From NCBI GenBank assembly GCA_031082205.1, contig JAVHLJ010000001.1, forward strand, positions 62,001-126,000: a stretch of DNA of 64,000 nt, in the 5' to 3' direction. Both the position numbers and the translations under genes were made by a program. This stretch comes from Elusimicrobiales bacterium. Its GTDB lineage: Bacteria > Elusimicrobiota > Elusimicrobia > Elusimicrobiales > UBA9959. Below the pieces are notes generated by a model. It had not been told where the DNA came from. It did not search any database and saw only the letters and a list, made by a program, of their open reading frames with translations. This document shows, in pieces, positions 42,484 to 52,786 of this stretch (position 1 is its first letter; each line of letters starts with the position of its first letter).

Positions 42484-43560
42484 TCAGTCGTTGAGCCACC
42501 AGGCGGTAGGCCGGGAATCGGAGGAATAATCCACCGTCAGCCCGGCGGCGCTGTTGACGGAGTACCTTTCGTACCTGGGGGGAGAATTATCCCAGGCGGG
42601 CTGGCCGGGCTTGGGGGCGCGTATCCACTTGTATATCAGGTCAGGGTCGTAGAAGAAAAGAGTCCGGTACGGGCCGGCCGGTTTCCGGGTCCAGTCATAG
42701 CGCAGATGGGAGGCGACATCGGCGGCCCCGACCGGGTCCTGCGGCCCTCCCAGCAGTTTTTCGGGGATGTAGAAAGTGCGGCTCCAGGAGCGGGACAGCG
42801 AGGGGAAATCTCCCGGTCCCGCCACCTGCACGGCGCTCACTCCCACGTTGGCGCAGCCGCCGCCCTCGCGGTAGAGAGGCCTGACGCCCAGGCCGTAGCG
42901 CGTATCCACGTCCTCCGCGTCGTAGGCCCGTATATAGCGCTGGGCCTCGAGGCAGGACTCGCGGGACAGCTTCAGCGTCAGGAAAGCGACCTCGTCCTCC
43001 TGGTTGGAGAGGGAGTCCATCTGCTTTTCCAGTTCAGCGCGGGTCTGCAGCCTTCCCGGCACATGTCCGAAAAAGGCCGAATAACCGGCGCCGGCCATGA
43101 CCTGGTCGGAGAAGCCGCCCATGCCGTCGGAAGGGACCTGACCCGTTACTATCACGTCCCGGCGGCCGTCCGGCAGCGTGCAGCCGATCTCGAAGGCGAC
43201 GTGCCCGATGGCGTTGGTCTGTCCCAGCAGTTTCACGGCGGCCTGGTTGCGGGCGAAAGAAACGGCCAGAGAGCCCAGCGTGCTCCAGTCCATCGGATAA
43301 GGGGAGGGGATGGCGTAGATCGTGATATGGTTGGGGAGGCGCCGGAAGGAGCGCCCGGCCGCCTCGGCGAAACTTCCCGGCCTGCCGGCGTCGCCGGAGC
43401 CGCCGCCCCGGTACGGGAGCGGCACCGCTTCGGGAACCTCGACGCCGGCCGGGCCGGCCTCGGCCGCCAGCCTTTCATAGGCGCCGGGATTACCGGAAGC
43501 GGAAACGGAAGAGGACAGGATGGCTAAAAACAGGGCGGGAATCAATGAGGAATAGACCAT
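42484..43560 (-). CDS. Hypothetical exported protein
   Basis: 358 aa, signal peptide MVYSSLIPALFLAILSSSVSA; no family recognised with confidence. Confidence 0.6.
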   Translation of the reverse strand: MVYSSLIPALFLAILSSSVSASGNPGAYERLAAEAGPAGVEVPEAVPLPYRGGGSGDAGRPGSFAEAAGRSFRRLPNHITIYAIPSPYPMDWSTLGSLAVSFARNQAAVKLLGQTNAIGHVAFEIGCTLPDGRRDVIVTGQVPSDGMGGFSDQVMAGAGYSAFFGHVPGRLQTRAELEKQMDSLSNQEDEVAFLTLKLSRESCLEAQRYIRAYDAEDVDTRYGLGVRPLYREGGGCANVGVSAVQVAGPGDFPSLSRSWSRTFYIPEKLLGGPQDPVGAADVASHLRYDWTRKPAGPYRTLFFYDPDLIYKWIRAPKPGQPAWDNSPPRYERYSVNSAAGLTVDYSSDSRPTAWWLND

Positions 43561-43635
43561 GGATACAGTATAAGCCCTGCGGAGGCGGGGAGAAAGTGTC
43601 CAAGGGCCCAGGCGGAAGGGAAAAAGGGCCCAGGC

Positions 43636-44004
43636 TCAGGCCGCAGGACCGAGGCCGCGGGTGGCGACCAGGTCGACGCCCAGGCCGAGGAAATCAGTGG
43701 CTACCGCCTGGCCGGCCTCGACGGGTTTTTCGACGACCATCGCCTTGACGGCGGCCATCGCTTCCATGAGCCGGCCTTTTGGGATCGGGGCGGAGGTGCG
43801 CACCGGGAGCATCCTGAGCTCCAGCCCGCGGGTAAGTACGGCGGTCGTCAGCGTGCGCATCGGGGCCTCGACCTCCTGCCTGGCGTATTTCTCGCCGCGC
43901 GGGCACTGGTGTCCCGCCACGGCCGAGACCTTCCATTCGCTCTCGAGAGTGACTTCCAGCGCGCAGCCGCGCGGGCACTCTATGCAGGTCATGGCCCTCT
44001 TCAT
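43636..44004 (-). CDS. DUF1667 domain protein (Cys-rich, partner of GlpA-like oxidoreductases)
   Basis: MTCIECPRGCALEV..GHQCPRGEKYARQEVEAPMRTLTTAV. Confidence 0.85.
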   Translation of the reverse strand: MKRAMTCIECPRGCALEVTLESEWKVSAVAGHQCPRGEKYARQEVEAPMRTLTTAVLTRGLELRMLPVRTSAPIPKGRLMEAMAAVKAMVVEKPVEAGQAVATDFLGLGVDLVATRGLGPAA

Positions 44005-44978
44005 CGCCCGGCCCCCAGGTATTCGGCGGCCGCCCTGCCGGCCAGTTCGCTGTCCCGGCTTACCCAGTCGACCAGGTCGTAGACCTTGAAAGAATTTCCG
44101 CAGGCGAAGACTCCCGGTATGGAAGTGCGGTTGAGCTCCGCCGAGGCGGGCCCGTTGGTCGCGGGGTCTATCGCCGCGCCGGCCGCCTCCAGCAGCTCGT
44201 TCTCCGGGATAAGGCCGACCGAGACCAGCACCGTGTCGCAGGGAATGCTGAACCCGGAGCCGGGTACCGCGGCGAAATTATCGTCCACCCTGACGACATC
44301 CACTCCCTCCACCCGGTCCCGGCCGTAGATGCGGGCGACCTTGTGGCGCATGTAGAGGGGGATGCCGAAATCCTCCAGGCACTGGACCACGTTGCGCACG
44401 AGGCCCCTGGTCTTGTCCTGTATCTCGATGACCGCGCGGACTTTGACTCCTTCCAGGGCCATGCGGCGCGCCATGATCAGGCCTATATCGCCGGAGCCGA
44501 TTATTACAGCCTCGCGGCCCGGGATCCAGCCTTCCATGTTCACCATCTTCTGGGCGAGACCGGCCGGGTAAACGCCGGCGGGGCGGGTGCCGGGGATGGG
44601 TATCATCTCGCGTGTGCGCTCGCGGCAGCCGGTGGCCATTATGACGGCGCGGGCCTGAACCTCCTCAAGCGCGCCCGGCTTCAGGTATGAGACCCGGCGT
44701 TCCGGGGTCAGCCTGACCACGAAGGAGCGCAGGCTCACCTCTATCTCCGGCGCGGCGGCGGTCATCCTGGCGAACCTGTCGGCGTACTCCGGGCCCGTCA
44801 GCTCGGCCTTGAAGCGGTGCAGGCCGAAGCCGGGGTGTATGCACTGGTTGAGTATGCCGCCCAGATGCTGGTCCCGCTCAAGCAGGAGTATGTCGCGGAC
44901 CCCGGCGCCGCGCGCGGCCAGGGCCGCGGCCATGCCGGCCGGGCCTCCGCCCACGATGACAAGGTCCCTCGTCCGCAT
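44001..44978 (-). CDS. FAD-dependent pyridine nucleotide-disulfide-type oxidoreductase
   Basis: VIVGGGPAGMAAALAARGAGV..CRERTREMIPIPGTRPAGVYPAGLAQ..GVFACGN. Confidence 0.88.
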   Translation of the reverse strand: MRTRDLVIVGGGPAGMAAALAARGAGVRDILLLERDQHLGGILNQCIHPGFGLHRFKAELTGPEYADRFARMTAAAPEIEVSLRSFVVRLTPERRVSYLKPGALEEVQARAVIMATGCRERTREMIPIPGTRPAGVYPAGLAQKMVNMEGWIPGREAVIIGSGDIGLIMARRMALEGVKVRAVIEIQDKTRGLVRNVVQCLEDFGIPLYMRHKVARIYGRDRVEGVDVVRVDDNFAAVPGSGFSIPCDTVLVSVGLIPENELLEAAGAAIDPATNGPASAELNRTSIPGVFACGNSFKVYDLVDWVSRDSELAGRAAAEYLGAGR

Positions 44979-44979
44979 C

Positions 44980-45105
44980 TCAGTTCAGGTACAGGTCGAA
45001 CACGGCGCGGCCGCGCCGGACCGGCACTCCCAGCGCGGTCCGGAGGAGCCGCCTGTCCTTCTTAGCCGTGGGCCTCATGTAGATTATCCTCGGTGTTTCG
45101 GCCAT
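44980..45105 (-). CDS. Possible 41-aa small protein inside the GlpA-like operon
   Basis: MAETPRIIYMRPTAKKDRRLLRTALGVPVRRGRAVFDLYLN; fills the gap between neighbouring genes, SD-like AGGA, TGATATG junction with upstream stop. Confidence 0.4.
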   Translation of the reverse strand: MAETPRIIYMRPTAKKDRRLLRTALGVPVRRGRAVFDLYLN

Positions 45106-45106
45106 A

Positions 45107-46540
45107 TCATTTCCTTTCGTCCTTTATTATCTCGGAGCCGGGCCCGCGCTTGGTTATTTCCGTCGCGCCGGCCCCCAGCTCCTCCTGCATGATCTTCATC
45201 AGCCTTGTGGTGCAGAAGCCGCCGTGGCAGCGGCCCGCCTGGGCGCGCGTGCGGAACTTGATCCCGTCGAGAGTGCGGGCGCCCCGCTTTATGGCGTCGC
45301 GCACCTCCCTGGCGGAGACCAGCTCGCAGCGGCAGACTATGTCGCCGTAGCCCGGGTCCTCCCTGATGAGCTCGCGCGTGCGCTCCGGCGAGACCTGGAA
45401 AAGGTGCACCGGCTTCACGCGTAGCGGCCTGAAATCGTCCCTGGGCTCCAGGCGCAGGCCACGCTCCGCCATAAGGCCTTTGAGCATGAGGGCTATGGCC
45501 GGGGCGGCCGTAAGACCGGGCGACTGTATGCCGGCGGCGCTGAAGAAACCGGGCGCGGCGGCCTCGTGGCGAACGATGAAATCGTCGCCGGAGGCCGGGC
45601 GCAGGCCGGCGAAATAGGCGATGATGTCGGACTTGTTCACGGAGGGCATGAGACGGCGGGCGCCTTCCAGCACCTCGGCGAGCCCCTCGTCGGTAGTTGA
45701 CAGGTCCCCGCGGTCGTCCGCGTCGTGAGCGGTAGGCCCTATCATCGGGTTGCCGTCGGAGGTCTTTATGACGAGGATACCCTTGGACTTGCCGGAGGGA
45801 AGGGGGAAGATTATGCGGTTGGCGATATGCTCGCGCTTGCGGTCGAGAAGGTATTCCTCTCCCTTGCGCGGCCGTATCGGGTAAGGAGGAAGTCCCGCAA
45901 GCGCGGCGACGTCGTCGGCGTACAGACCGGCCGCGTTTACCACGAAGCGGGCCTTATGATCCTCTCCGCCGGCGGCCAGGGAAAAGACGCCGTCCGGGCC
46001 GCGGCTTATGGCGGTGACGGGGGCGAGCGCGCGCAGGACTACGCCGTTCCCGACTGCGTTCTCCACCAGGGCGTGGACGAAACGGTAGGGGCTGATCATG
46101 CCCGCCGTGGGGCAGAGCAGGGCGGCCGTCACTTCGCGGGAGAGGTTCGGTTCATTGGCGTCGAGCCAGTCCCGGTCCACGATCCCCAGGCCTTCGACTC
46201 CCATGGCCTCGCCCTCGGCCTTTATGCGCTCCAGCCGCGGCAGGTCGCCGGGGCCGAAGGCGGCTATGAGCTGGCCGCAGCGCACGAAATCCAGGCCGAG
46301 CTCGGCGGAGAGGGGGCCGGCTATCAGGCGGTTGCCCTCCACGCAGAGGCGGGCCTTGAGCGTGCCGGGCGGGTTCTGGGTCCCGGCGTGAACTATGCCG
46401 CTGTTGGACTTGGAGACGCCGAAGGCCGGCTCGGCCTCCTTCTCCAGCAGGAGGACGGAAATACGGTAGCGCGACAGTTCCCGCGCCAGCGCCGCCCCGG
46501 TGATGCCGGCCCCTATGATCGCCACGTCGAACGTCTTCAT
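45107..46540 (-). CDS. GlpA-like FAD-dependent glycerol-3-phosphate/2-hydroxyacid dehydrogenase with C-terminal BFD-like [2Fe-2S] domain
   Basis: VAIIGAGITGAALARELSRY; RFVVNAAGLYADDVA; C-terminal CRCELVSAREVRDAIKRG..AGRCHGGFCTTRLMKIM. Confidence 0.88.
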   Translation of the reverse strand: MKTFDVAIIGAGITGAALARELSRYRISVLLLEKEAEPAFGVSKSNSGIVHAGTQNPPGTLKARLCVEGNRLIAGPLSAELGLDFVRCGQLIAAFGPGDLPRLERIKAEGEAMGVEGLGIVDRDWLDANEPNLSREVTAALLCPTAGMISPYRFVHALVENAVGNGVVLRALAPVTAISRGPDGVFSLAAGGEDHKARFVVNAAGLYADDVAALAGLPPYPIRPRKGEEYLLDRKREHIANRIIFPLPSGKSKGILVIKTSDGNPMIGPTAHDADDRGDLSTTDEGLAEVLEGARRLMPSVNKSDIIAYFAGLRPASGDDFIVRHEAAAPGFFSAAGIQSPGLTAAPAIALMLKGLMAERGLRLEPRDDFRPLRVKPVHLFQVSPERTRELIREDPGYGDIVCRCELVSAREVRDAIKRGARTLDGIKFRTRAQAGRCHGGFCTTRLMKIMQEELGAGATEITKRGPGSEIIKDERK

Positions 46541-46656
46541 CGGAGATATCTTACCAAAACCCGGGGCGCTTAAAAAAAACCTTGAAAGCCGGCCAAATGA
46601 TATATAAAATGAATCAATCCGCTTGGACGCGGTCCGCCGGGGGGCGGGGAGGGAAA

Positions 46657-48015
46657 ATGCGGAAAGCCGTAAAAAAAGAGAACCGCGGACCGGAAAGACC
46701 GGAATCGCTTTACGCCGACATACTCGCCAACACCGACACCGGGCTCTACGTATATTGCCTGGAGGACCGCGCCGACCCGGCCAGCCTGCGCATGACGGAC
46801 GCGAATCCCGCCGGGGCGCGCCTGGTCGGGATGAAACGGTCCGCCATGGTCGGCAAGCGGATACTCGACATCTTCCCCGGCCTGGGGAAGATGGGCATAC
46901 ACAAAAAGTACCGGGAAGTTGTGATTAAGCAGAAGCCCCTGCGCATATCCGACTTCCTCTACGGACAGCCGGGGCTGAAGCCGGCCTGGTACTCTTTCAA
47001 CGCTTTCCCGCTGCCGGGCGACTGCGTCGGCATCCTGTTCGAGGACATCACGCGGGCCAAGAACGCGGAGACGGCCCTGGCGCAGGCCCGCCTGGAACTG
47101 GAGCAGGTCCTCAACACCGTAGGGTCGCCGGTCTTCGTCAAGGACCGCTCGCACAAATGGATAATGCTCAACGACGCCTATTGCCGTTTCATGGGCTATC
47201 CCCGCGCCAGGCTGATCGGAAGGTCCGATCATGATTTCTTTCCGAAAGAACAGGCCGACATATTCCACTCGAAGGACGAGGAAGTTTTCCGGACGGGGCG
47301 CGAGAACGTCAACGAGGAGAAGTTCACCGACTCAAAGGGCGTCGAGCACGCCATCATAACCACCAAAAGGCTTTTCACCGGCCATGACGGACGGCCATTC
47401 CTGGTGGGAGTTATAAACGACATCACCGAGATACGCAGGACCGGGAGACAGCTGGCCCTCTTCAGGAACCTGATGGAGCGGTCGACCGACGGCTTTTTCA
47501 TAGTCGATCCCGCCACCGGGGCCATACTCGACGTCAACGCCACCGCCTGCGAGAACCTGGGCTACTCAAAGAAAAGGCTTCTCTCCATGAAGGTCTGGGA
47601 CGTGTGGGGGGAGGGGGAAGACCCGGGTTCGTTCGAAAAGTTCGCGCGGAAGGTGCGGGAAAAGGGGGCCCTGCTTTTCGAGAGCAGGGACCGCCGCCGC
47701 GACGGCTCCTTCTTCCCCGTGGAGGTCAGCGTCACGGCCGTCTCGCACGAGGGCAGGGAATATTTCCTGGCGGTGGTGAGGGACATCTCGGAACGGCGCA
47801 AGATGGAAGAGGCGATCAGGGAAGTGAAGACGCTCCAGGACCTCATACCGATCTGCGCCAGCTGCAAGAAGATACGGTCAGACAAGGGCTACTGGGAGCA
47901 GGTGGAGTCTTATTTCGAGCGCAGGTCCGACGCCAAGTTCACCCACGGCCTGTGCGAGACCTGCGCGCACAAGCTCTACGGCCACGAGGACTGGTACAAG
48001 GAGATGAAGCGCTGA
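46657..48015 (+). CDS. Multi-PAS protein ending in a Cys4 tail (CASCKKIR..HGLCETCA), no kinase domain
   Basis: Three PAS regions; tail LIPICASCKKIRSDKGYWEQVESYFERRSDAKFTHGLCETCAHKLYG; start chosen after SD GGGAGGG (track start 46582). Confidence 0.82.
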   Translation: MRKAVKKENRGPERPESLYADILANTDTGLYVYCLEDRADPASLRMTDANPAGARLVGMKRSAMVGKRILDIFPGLGKMGIHKKYREVVIKQKPLRISDFLYGQPGLKPAWYSFNAFPLPGDCVGILFEDITRAKNAETALAQARLELEQVLNTVGSPVFVKDRSHKWIMLNDAYCRFMGYPRARLIGRSDHDFFPKEQADIFHSKDEEVFRTGRENVNEEKFTDSKGVEHAIITTKRLFTGHDGRPFLVGVINDITEIRRTGRQLALFRNLMERSTDGFFIVDPATGAILDVNATACENLGYSKKRLLSMKVWDVWGEGEDPGSFEKFARKVREKGALLFESRDRRRDGSFFPVEVSVTAVSHEGREYFLAVVRDISERRKMEEAIREVKTLQDLIPICASCKKIRSDKGYWEQVESYFERRSDAKFTHGLCETCAHKLYGHEDWYKEMKR

Positions 48016-48046
48016 ACCAGCCGCGGGGTCCGCGCGGGCGCGCCAT

Positions 48047-50056
48047 ATGAAACCGGCTCTTTACGCGATGTTCGCCGCGCTCCTGCCCGCCTGCGCCTCC
48101 GCGGCGGAGGCGCCCGCGGAATTCTGGAGCTTCATGAGCGAGGAGGCCGCCAACCTCACGGTCGCCTCTCCCACGCCGGAAAGCGTCTTCGACAGCGTCT
48201 CCAACGTCAAGGTCATAGGCAGGGCCGAGATAGAGCGCTACAATTTCGGTTCCGTGGCCGAGGCCCTGCAGACCGTTCCGGGAATTTCGGTAACCCGCAC
48301 CTACCTGATGCACAATATCCCGACCGTGCGCGGCGCGCTTCAGGAGCACTACGCCAACAAGGTCCTGGTGATGATAAACAATGTCCCCATGTGGAACGCC
48401 GTCACCGGCGAGGGGGACCTGGACCGCGTGGAGATAGACTCGGTCGAGAGGATAGAGGTGCTCCTCGGGCCGGCTTCGGTACTCTACGGGTCCAACGCTC
48501 TCACGGGCGCCATAAACATAGTGCTGCGCGAAAGCGCGCGCCCGGGGGGCGGCCATTTCACAGGCGGGCTGGGCTCCGGAGCCGGGGGCTACGGCGGGCG
48601 CTCCGCCCTGTCGCGGGGCGGAGGCCTATACAGCCGGAAAAAGGACGGCCTTTCCTACACCGTCTCCGCCGGCTCGCGGGACGAGTCCCAGCCCTCCACG
48701 CTTTTCAGCGACGAGAACCGCGACGTGATCTCCCTGCGGGAATACCTCCGGACTCGCAGCCTGAATCTGTCCGCCCGGAAGGGCGGCACGTCTTTCCTTT
48801 TCAACGCGGCAGGCAGCGACCAGAACTACCTGGGCAACGGCCTGGACCTGGCCAGCGGGGCCCTCTTCAACGAGACGAAGGAAATGGCGCTGGCTTCCTT
48901 CTCCCACGTTCTCGATCCCGGGTGGGGGAGCGTCGCCCTGTCCGCGGCCTACGACTGGCAGCGCCGCAATATCCCCAGGGACGCCGCCGACGACGTCCGC
49001 TCCGATATAACGGGGTCCCGGCTCACCGGTTCGGCCTCTGCCGTCATCCCCATGAGCGGAGGCTTCAGCCTGGAGGCCGGAGCGGCGGGGGAATACCGCG
49101 GCGTGACGCGTTATCTCAACTACAACAGCGACACGGGCGTCCCGCTGGACGACAACAGCATGAGCGGCCGCTCGACCCGGGAAAACTCCGCGCACGCGCA
49201 GGCCGGCTACGAAAAGGGAAGGTGGAAACTGCTTCTCGGCGGCCGCTACACCCGCAACAGCCAGGCGGGGAGCAACGTCTCCTCCCGGGCTTCGGCCATA
49301 TATAAGTTCAGTTCCCACAAGAGCCTCAAGGCGATGTTCAGCCAGTCTTTCCGCTCCCCGACGGCCTTCGAGCAGTACTTCAAGCCGTCCCCGGTGACGG
49401 TGCTGGGGAACCCGGACCTGAAGCCGGAAAAGACCGGGACCTGGGAGGTGTCCTACCTGGAGTCCCGCGGCAGGCTGTTCGCCCACCTGACCCTTTACGC
49501 CTCCAGGCACAAGGACGCGATATTCCGCAATTACGGGACCTTCACCCGGGACGGGGTGACGGCCACGAACAACTTTTACGACAACGCCCCGGAATTCACT
49601 TCCGAGGGCGTGGAATTATTCATGCGCTACGACGGCCGCCGCGCCGGCGCGTTCCTCTCTTTCGAAGCCTCGAGCGGAAGCCGCGACGACGCGCACCCGG
49701 TATCGCCCCCGGACCCGAACACGTTCGGCCTTCCCGGCGGGACCTCCTGGAACTACCGATATGTCCCCAGCTACACCGTCTCAGGCGGACTTACCGGGGA
49801 TATAGGGGATTTTTTCGCGGCGGCCAACTTCAACGCCTTCGCCCGCACGCGTTCGCTCCGGGAGGAGATAGGGGCGCAGTTCTGGGCGGACCTCAGCCTG
49901 GGCTGGCGTTCCGGCGGGGCGCGCCACGCCCTGGCCGTAAGGAACGTCACGGACAGGGTGGTGGAGGTCCCGGAGTACGTTAGGCTGCAGGTGGTGGAGC
50001 GGCTGCCCCTCTACACCGGGCGCCGTCTGGAATACACTTTCAGCTACCGGTTCTGA
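48047..50056 (+). CDS. TonB-dependent outer membrane receptor
   Basis: Plug domain VSNVKVIGRAEIERYNFGSVAEALQTVPGISV..RIEVLLGPASVLYGSNALTGAINIV; C-terminal GRRLEYTFSYRF. Confidence 0.92.
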   Translation: MKPALYAMFAALLPACASAAEAPAEFWSFMSEEAANLTVASPTPESVFDSVSNVKVIGRAEIERYNFGSVAEALQTVPGISVTRTYLMHNIPTVRGALQEHYANKVLVMINNVPMWNAVTGEGDLDRVEIDSVERIEVLLGPASVLYGSNALTGAINIVLRESARPGGGHFTGGLGSGAGGYGGRSALSRGGGLYSRKKDGLSYTVSAGSRDESQPSTLFSDENRDVISLREYLRTRSLNLSARKGGTSFLFNAAGSDQNYLGNGLDLASGALFNETKEMALASFSHVLDPGWGSVALSAAYDWQRRNIPRDAADDVRSDITGSRLTGSASAVIPMSGGFSLEAGAAGEYRGVTRYLNYNSDTGVPLDDNSMSGRSTRENSAHAQAGYEKGRWKLLLGGRYTRNSQAGSNVSSRASAIYKFSSHKSLKAMFSQSFRSPTAFEQYFKPSPVTVLGNPDLKPEKTGTWEVSYLESRGRLFAHLTLYASRHKDAIFRNYGTFTRDGVTATNNFYDNAPEFTSEGVELFMRYDGRRAGAFLSFEASSGSRDDAHPVSPPDPNTFGLPGGTSWNYRYVPSYTVSGGLTGDIGDFFAAANFNAFARTRSLREEIGAQFWADLSLGWRSGGARHALAVRNVTDRVVEVPEYVRLQVVERLPLYTGRRLEYTFSYRF

Positions 50057-50057
50057 G

Positions 50058-50930
50058 ATGAAAAAAACCGTCGCCCCCCTGCTAGCGGCGCTCGCATTCG
50101 CCCAAGCCCACGCCGCGCCGCCGCCCGCGGTCGTAGCGGTCCTTTCAAGGGCGGAGGGCGTCTACATGGAGGCATTCTCCGCCTTCCAGGCCGCCTACGG
50201 CGCGGATATCCCTCATTACGACCTCTCGCGCTCCGCGCCGGACCTGCCGCCGCAGGTCCGCACGGTGGTTGCCTTCGGGGGCAAGGCGGCCGCCTGGAGC
50301 TACCCGTCCCGCGTCGACCTGGTCTACGCGATGGCCCCGGGTCTTATCGTCACGCGCCGGCCCCCCGGGCGAACCATCAAAGTAAGCCTCATACCCGGTA
50401 CGCACCAGGTCCTTTCGCGCATCCTGGCGATACAGCCCGGCCTCGGAAGGCTGACCATCTTCTGGACCGCGACGCGCTACGACGGGCTGGCGGAACAGGC
50501 GAAAGCGGACGGGGCCGCGCTCGGGATAGAGGTGTCGCTGCGCAAGGTCGCCGGGCCGGAAAACCTCCCCGGCCTGCTGCGCGCGGAAATGGGAAAAATG
50601 GACGCTTTCTGGCTGCCCCCGGATCCCCTGCTGGTCACCCAGGACAACCTGAGAACGCTCCGGGAGTTCTCCTGGAGCAACGGCATCCCCTTCTACGGGA
50701 GCACCAAGGGGATGACGCGCGAGGGCGCCGTGGCTTCCGTAGGCGTGACTTTCCGCGGGATAGGGGAAGCGGCGGCCGGACTCGTCCGCCGCCTGGAGGC
50801 CGGGGACGATCCTCCGGCGGTCCTCTATCCCGGGGGGGAGGAGCTCACTCTCAACGCCTCCGCCGCCAGGCGCTGCGGCCTCAGTTTCCCCGGCCCCCTG
50901 GCCGAGGGGGCGGCTTTCCTTTTCCCATGA
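50058..50930 (+). CDS. ABC transporter substrate-binding-like periplasmic protein (ABC_sub_bind type)
   Basis: Signal peptide; VVAFGGKAAAWSYP, LRKVAGPENLPGLL, FWLPPDPLLVTQDNLRTLREFSWSNGIPFYGSTKGMTREGAVASVGVTF. Confidence 0.8.
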   Translation: MKKTVAPLLAALAFAQAHAAPPPAVVAVLSRAEGVYMEAFSAFQAAYGADIPHYDLSRSAPDLPPQVRTVVAFGGKAAAWSYPSRVDLVYAMAPGLIVTRRPPGRTIKVSLIPGTHQVLSRILAIQPGLGRLTIFWTATRYDGLAEQAKADGAALGIEVSLRKVAGPENLPGLLRAEMGKMDAFWLPPDPLLVTQDNLRTLREFSWSNGIPFYGSTKGMTREGAVASVGVTFRGIGEAAAGLVRRLEAGDDPPAVLYPGGEELTLNASAARRCGLSFPGPLAEGAAFLFP

Positions 50931-52786
50931 AACTTCACCCGAAGATCATGCTCTTCGTGTTGGCCCTGATCGGGGCCGCGTTGTGGGCGAACATCTATTT
51001 TTCCCGCGCCGCGGTCGCCGAGGCCATGACCGCCCAGATAGCGGAATCCGGCGAGATCGCGGCGGCGGGCGTCCTGCAGGACCTCCGGCGGGCCATCAAG
51101 GAGGGCGACGAAGTGGAGGGGATAAAGGCCCTGCACGTTTTCGCCCGCCGCACCGGGGCCCTCTACGCCGCGGCGGTGAGGCCAGACGGCGAAGTCGTGG
51201 CCCATACCAACGTGGCCCTGGCCGGCTCCTATCTCACCGACGCTCTTCTGCTCAAGGCCGCGCGCGCGGGCTCCTCCGCTTTCAGCCGTACTCTCTACGC
51301 CACGGAGAACGAATCGCAGGAGGTGGTCGAGGCCGCCATACCGGTGCCGGCGGAGCCACGCCCGTCCGGAGAAGCGCTCATACTGGAGGGCGTCCCGGAG
51401 AAAGGAGAACCCGCCGGTTTTCTCCTGGCAGGACTGCCGCTGGCGGCGGCCAGGAAGGCCGAAGCCGACATAAGCTTGAACCTTCTCATACTGGCCCTGG
51501 TCATATCCGCCGCCGCTCTGGCCGTCTCCGCCCTCTTCGTACGGGTCATGCTCCGCCAGGTGGCGCTCCTGGAAGAGGGCATACGCAAGGTACGCGAGGG
51601 GGATTACGCCGTAGCGGTGCCGGTAGTCTCCGGGGACGAACTCGGCGAAGTGGCGGCAAGCTTCAATAAGCTGAGCCGGGGGCTGGCCGAGACCACCGTT
51701 TCCAAGCAGTACCTGGATTCCCTCATAGAGAGCATGCCGGACCCTCTGATCATAACCGACGAAAAGGGTTCCGTCATCCGGGCCAACAGGGCGGCGGCGG
51801 CCTTCTCCGGCTACGATTTCGGAGGTTCCCCGGCCGTTGACCTGCGGACAATACTTGAGCCGGAGGCGGCCGGAGCCCCTCATCCGTACGACGCCCTGGC
51901 CAAGGGGGCGCATATCAGGGAACTGGACCTGTTGCTGGCGGCGCGGGACGGACGCCGCCGCCCCGCCATGCTCTCGGCCGCGACAGCGGGGGGACAGGTA
52001 GTGGTGGTCCTCAAGGACACGGCGCAGCACAAGGAATCCGAGGCGCGCATAGCTCAATACCTGAGGGACGTGGAACGCGCGAACAGCGAACTGGACGCTT
52101 TCGCCCACACGGTCTCCCACGACCTCAAGGAGCCGCTTCGCGGCATCGAGATGTTCTCGGGCATGCTGCTCTCTGACTACGAAGGCAAACTGGACGCGCA
52201 GGCCTCCGATTACCTCTCCCGGGTGGCCAAGGCGGCTGCCCGGATGCGCCGCCTGATCGACGACCTCCTGGACTACGCCAGGATATCGCGGGTGCGCAAC
52301 CCCTACGAGACCGTCTCCTCCCGGGCGCTGGCGGAGGAGGCGGCCGCCGGCCTTTCCGCGGCCCTGGAAGAGAGCAAGGCCTCGCTCGAGCTCGACCCCG
52401 GACTCCCGGAGATCTTCTGCGACCCGGTGAAGATGAGGCAGGTCTTCCACAACCTCATAAGCAACGCGGTAAAGTATAATAACAAGGCGAGGCCGGAGAT
52501 ACGGATAAGCGCCGAACTTTTCGGCCAGTACTGGAAATTCTCCGTCGCCGACAACGGTATAGGAGTGCCGTCCCAGTACTCCAGGGAGATATTCAAGATG
52601 TTCAAGCGCCTCCATTCCCGTCACGAGTACGGCGGGGGGACCGGGGCGGGGCTGGCGATAGTGCACAAGGTCATAGAAGAGCACGGCGGCAGGGTATGGG
52701 TGGACTCGGAGGAAGGCAAAGGCGCCTCGTTCCGGTTCATTATCCCCGCGGCCGGGGAAAGCGACGGGAGGGTGTCCAATGGCTGA
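50927..52786 (+). CDS. Membrane sensor histidine kinase (HAMP-PAS-HisKA-HATPase)
   Basis: HTVSHDLKEPLRGIEMFSGML H-box; NLISNAVKYNNKARPEI; VADNGIGVP; GGGTGAGLAIVHKVIEEHGG. Confidence 0.93.
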   Translation: MKLHPKIMLFVLALIGAALWANIYFSRAAVAEAMTAQIAESGEIAAAGVLQDLRRAIKEGDEVEGIKALHVFARRTGALYAAAVRPDGEVVAHTNVALAGSYLTDALLLKAARAGSSAFSRTLYATENESQEVVEAAIPVPAEPRPSGEALILEGVPEKGEPAGFLLAGLPLAAARKAEADISLNLLILALVISAAALAVSALFVRVMLRQVALLEEGIRKVREGDYAVAVPVVSGDELGEVAASFNKLSRGLAETTVSKQYLDSLIESMPDPLIITDEKGSVIRANRAAAAFSGYDFGGSPAVDLRTILEPEAAGAPHPYDALAKGAHIRELDLLLAARDGRRRPAMLSAATAGGQVVVVLKDTAQHKESEARIAQYLRDVERANSELDAFAHTVSHDLKEPLRGIEMFSGMLLSDYEGKLDAQASDYLSRVAKAAARMRRLIDDLLDYARISRVRNPYETVSSRALAEEAAAGLSAALEESKASLELDPGLPEIFCDPVKMRQVFHNLISNAVKYNNKARPEIRISAELFGQYWKFSVADNGIGVPSQYSREIFKMFKRLHSRHEYGGGTGAGLAIVHKVIEEHGGRVWVDSEEGKGASFRFIIPAAGESDGRVSNG

